NCBI GenBank assembly: GCA_965277355.1
Contig: CBDICN010000001.1
Location: 186,001-250,000 of the forward strand
DNA length: 64,000 bases
Reading direction: 5' to 3'
From: RH-AL1 sp965277355
GTDB taxonomy: Bacteria; Pseudomonadota; Alphaproteobacteria; Rhizobiales; Beijerinckiaceae
In this document: piece after piece, positions 62,908 through 64,000 of the stretch
Numbering within the stretch: the first letter of the stretch is position 1
Layout of the letters: every line of letters begins with the position of its first letter
Translations under genes and position numbers: made by a program
The notes under the pieces: model-generated
Database searches by the model: none
What the model saw: only the letters and a program-made list of their open reading frames with translations
Told to the model about the DNA's origin: nothing

Positions 62908-64000
62908 TTGACCGATCTCACCGCTCTCTCGCTTGCGGAGGCCCGCGACGGGCTGAGGGCAAGACGTTTCTCCGCCGTCGAACTCAACCGCGCCCTGGTG
63001 GAGGCGGTCGCCGCCGCCAAGCCGCTCAACTGCTTCATCGTCGAGACGCCGGACGCGGCGCTCGCGCAGGCGGCCGAGTCCGACCGGCGGCTAGCGGCAG
63101 GCGAGGCGCGCCCGCTCGAAGGCATCCCGCTCGGCATCAAGGACCTCTACTGCACCAAGGACGTGCAGACGACGGCGGCGAGCCGCATGCTCGAGGGCTT
63201 CGTGCCGCCATACGAGTCGTCGGTCTCCGCCAACCTCTGGCGTGACGGCGCCACGATGCTCGGCAAGCTCAACCTCGACGAGTTCGCGATGGGCTCCTCG
63301 AACGAGACCTCGCATTTCGGCCCGGTCGTCTCTCCCTGGCGGCGTCACGGCTCGGACGCCAAGCTGGTGCCGGGCGGGTCCTCCGGCGGCTCGGCCGCGG
63401 CGGTGGCCGCGCGGCTCTGCTTCGGCGCGACCGCCACCGACACCGGCGGCTCGATCCGCCAGCCGGCGGCCTTCACCGGAACGGTCGGGATCAAGCCGAC
63501 CTACGGGCGTTGCTCGCGCTGGGGCATCGTCGCCTTCGCCTCCTCGCTCGACCAGGCCGGCCCGATCGCCCGCGACGTGCGCGATTGCGCGATCCTGATG
63601 CGCTCGATGGCCGGCCACGACCCGAAGGACACCACCTCCGTCGACCTGCCGGTGCCGGACTACGCGGCCGCCGTCGGCGCCTCGATGAAGGGCCGCAAGA
63701 TCGGTTTGCCCAAGGAATACCGAATGGACGGCATGTCCGCCGAGGTCGACGCGCTCTGGCAGCAGGGCGTCGCTTGGCTGCGGGACGCCGGCGCCGAGAT
63801 CGTCGATATCTCGCTGCCGCATACGAAATATGCTCTCGCCGCCTACTACGTCGTGGCGCCGGCCGAAGCCTCCTCGAACCTCGCGCGCTACGACGGCGTG
63901 CGCTACGGTCTGCGCGTGCCGGCCCGCGACATCGTCGAGATGTACGAGGAAACCCGTGCCGCGGGCTTCGGCAAGGAAGTGCGCCGCCGCATCATGATCG
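62908..64000 (+). CDS. gatA: Asp-tRNA(Asn)/Glu-tRNA(Gln) amidotransferase subunit A (partial, runs off the window)
   Basis: At least 364 residues are present and the gene continues past 64000. It is an amidase-signature enzyme that releases ammonia from glutamine for tRNA amidation. The start is TTG at 62908 (TDLTALSLAEARDGL), in keeping with the position shortly after gatC; no ATG in this frame precedes the conserved region. The catalytic triad is Lys78 (PLGIKDLYCT), cis-Ser158 (PGGSSGGSA) and nucleophile Ser182 (TDTGGSIRQP). It differs from the allophanate hydrolase at 8440 by the absence of the second domain so far, which would lie beyond the edge. Confidence 0.93.
   Translation, partial: MTDLTALSLAEARDGLRARRFSAVELNRALVEAVAAAKPLNCFIVETPDAALAQAAESDRRLAAGEARPLEGIPLGIKDLYCTKDVQTTAASRMLEGFVPPYESSVSANLWRDGATMLGKLNLDEFAMGSSNETSHFGPVVSPWRRHGSDAKLVPGGSSGGSAAAVAARLCFGATATDTGGSIRQPAAFTGTVGIKPTYGRCSRWGIVAFASSLDQAGPIARDVRDCAILMRSMAGHDPKDTTSVDLPVPDYAAAVGASMKGRKIGLPKEYRMDGMSAEVDALWQQGVAWLRDAGAEIVDISLPHTKYALAAYYVVAPAEASSNLARYDGVRYGLRVPARDIVEMYEETRAAGFGKEVRRRIMI

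Overview
The window is GC-rich, densely coding DNA from an alphaproteobacterium, most likely a member of the Hyphomicrobiales (Rhizobiales). The basis is the urea carboxylase/allophanate hydrolase cluster with its two UAAP genes and GlnT-type glutamine synthetase, a LiuR-like MerR regulator inside a beta-oxidation operon, many acyl-CoA dehydrogenases, and the codon bias. I cannot place it to genus from sequence alone. The contig is chromosomal in character: it carries tRNA-Ser, ruvX/yqgF and gatCA, and no phage or plasmid backbone genes.

Layout. 0.3-2 kb: a small helical protein, tRNA-Ser(UGA), and gene-poor DNA with a possible sensor-kinase remnant. 2-7.9 kb: a heavy-metal RND tripartite efflux operon (outer-membrane lipoprotein, membrane fusion protein, inner-membrane pump), all on the minus strand. 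8.4-20 kb: a nickel-free urea utilisation operon on the minus strand, consisting of an NitT/TauT-type ABC importer, a creatininase remnant, glutamine synthetase, UAAP1, UAAP2, urea carboxylase and allophanate hydrolase. It is divergent from a NikR-like regulator with a clear inverted repeat between them. 20.9-28.9 kb: a plus-strand fatty-acid oxidation operon (acyl-CoA ligase, MerR/LiuR-like regulator, thiolase, hydroxyacyl-CoA dehydrogenase, thioesterase, acyl-CoA dehydrogenase). 29.6-38.5 kb: a LuxR solo, a second acyl-CoA degradation operon on the minus strand, and a divergent tandem-domain TetR regulator.

38.5-41.4 kb: a LysR gene cut by a precisely bounded 1,959 bp IS1-family element with 23 bp terminal inverted repeats and an 8 bp target duplication. 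The element carries two accessory genes besides its transposase. 41.5-59.4 kb: further acyl-CoA catabolism, including seven acyl-CoA dehydrogenases across the whole window, two further SDRs near a separate aminoglycoside-phosphotransferase-like kinase, and an ACAD11/LvaC-like dehydrogenase. Together the last two resemble the two halves of human ACAD11 or the LvaA/LvaC pair. 59.5-62 kb: a TetR regulator, a cupin and three small secreted proteins. 62-64 kb: ruvX/yqgF, gatC and the start of gatA, which runs off the window.

The most unusual items are the cargo-bearing insertion sequence, a GC-rich palindromic element inserted in frame into urea carboxylase, a NikR homologue that has lost two of four nickel ligands and sits beside a nickel-independent urea pathway, and the split ACAD11-like system. 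I did not find a CRISPR array, prophage, toxin-antitoxin pair, secondary-metabolite cluster or recognisable defence system.
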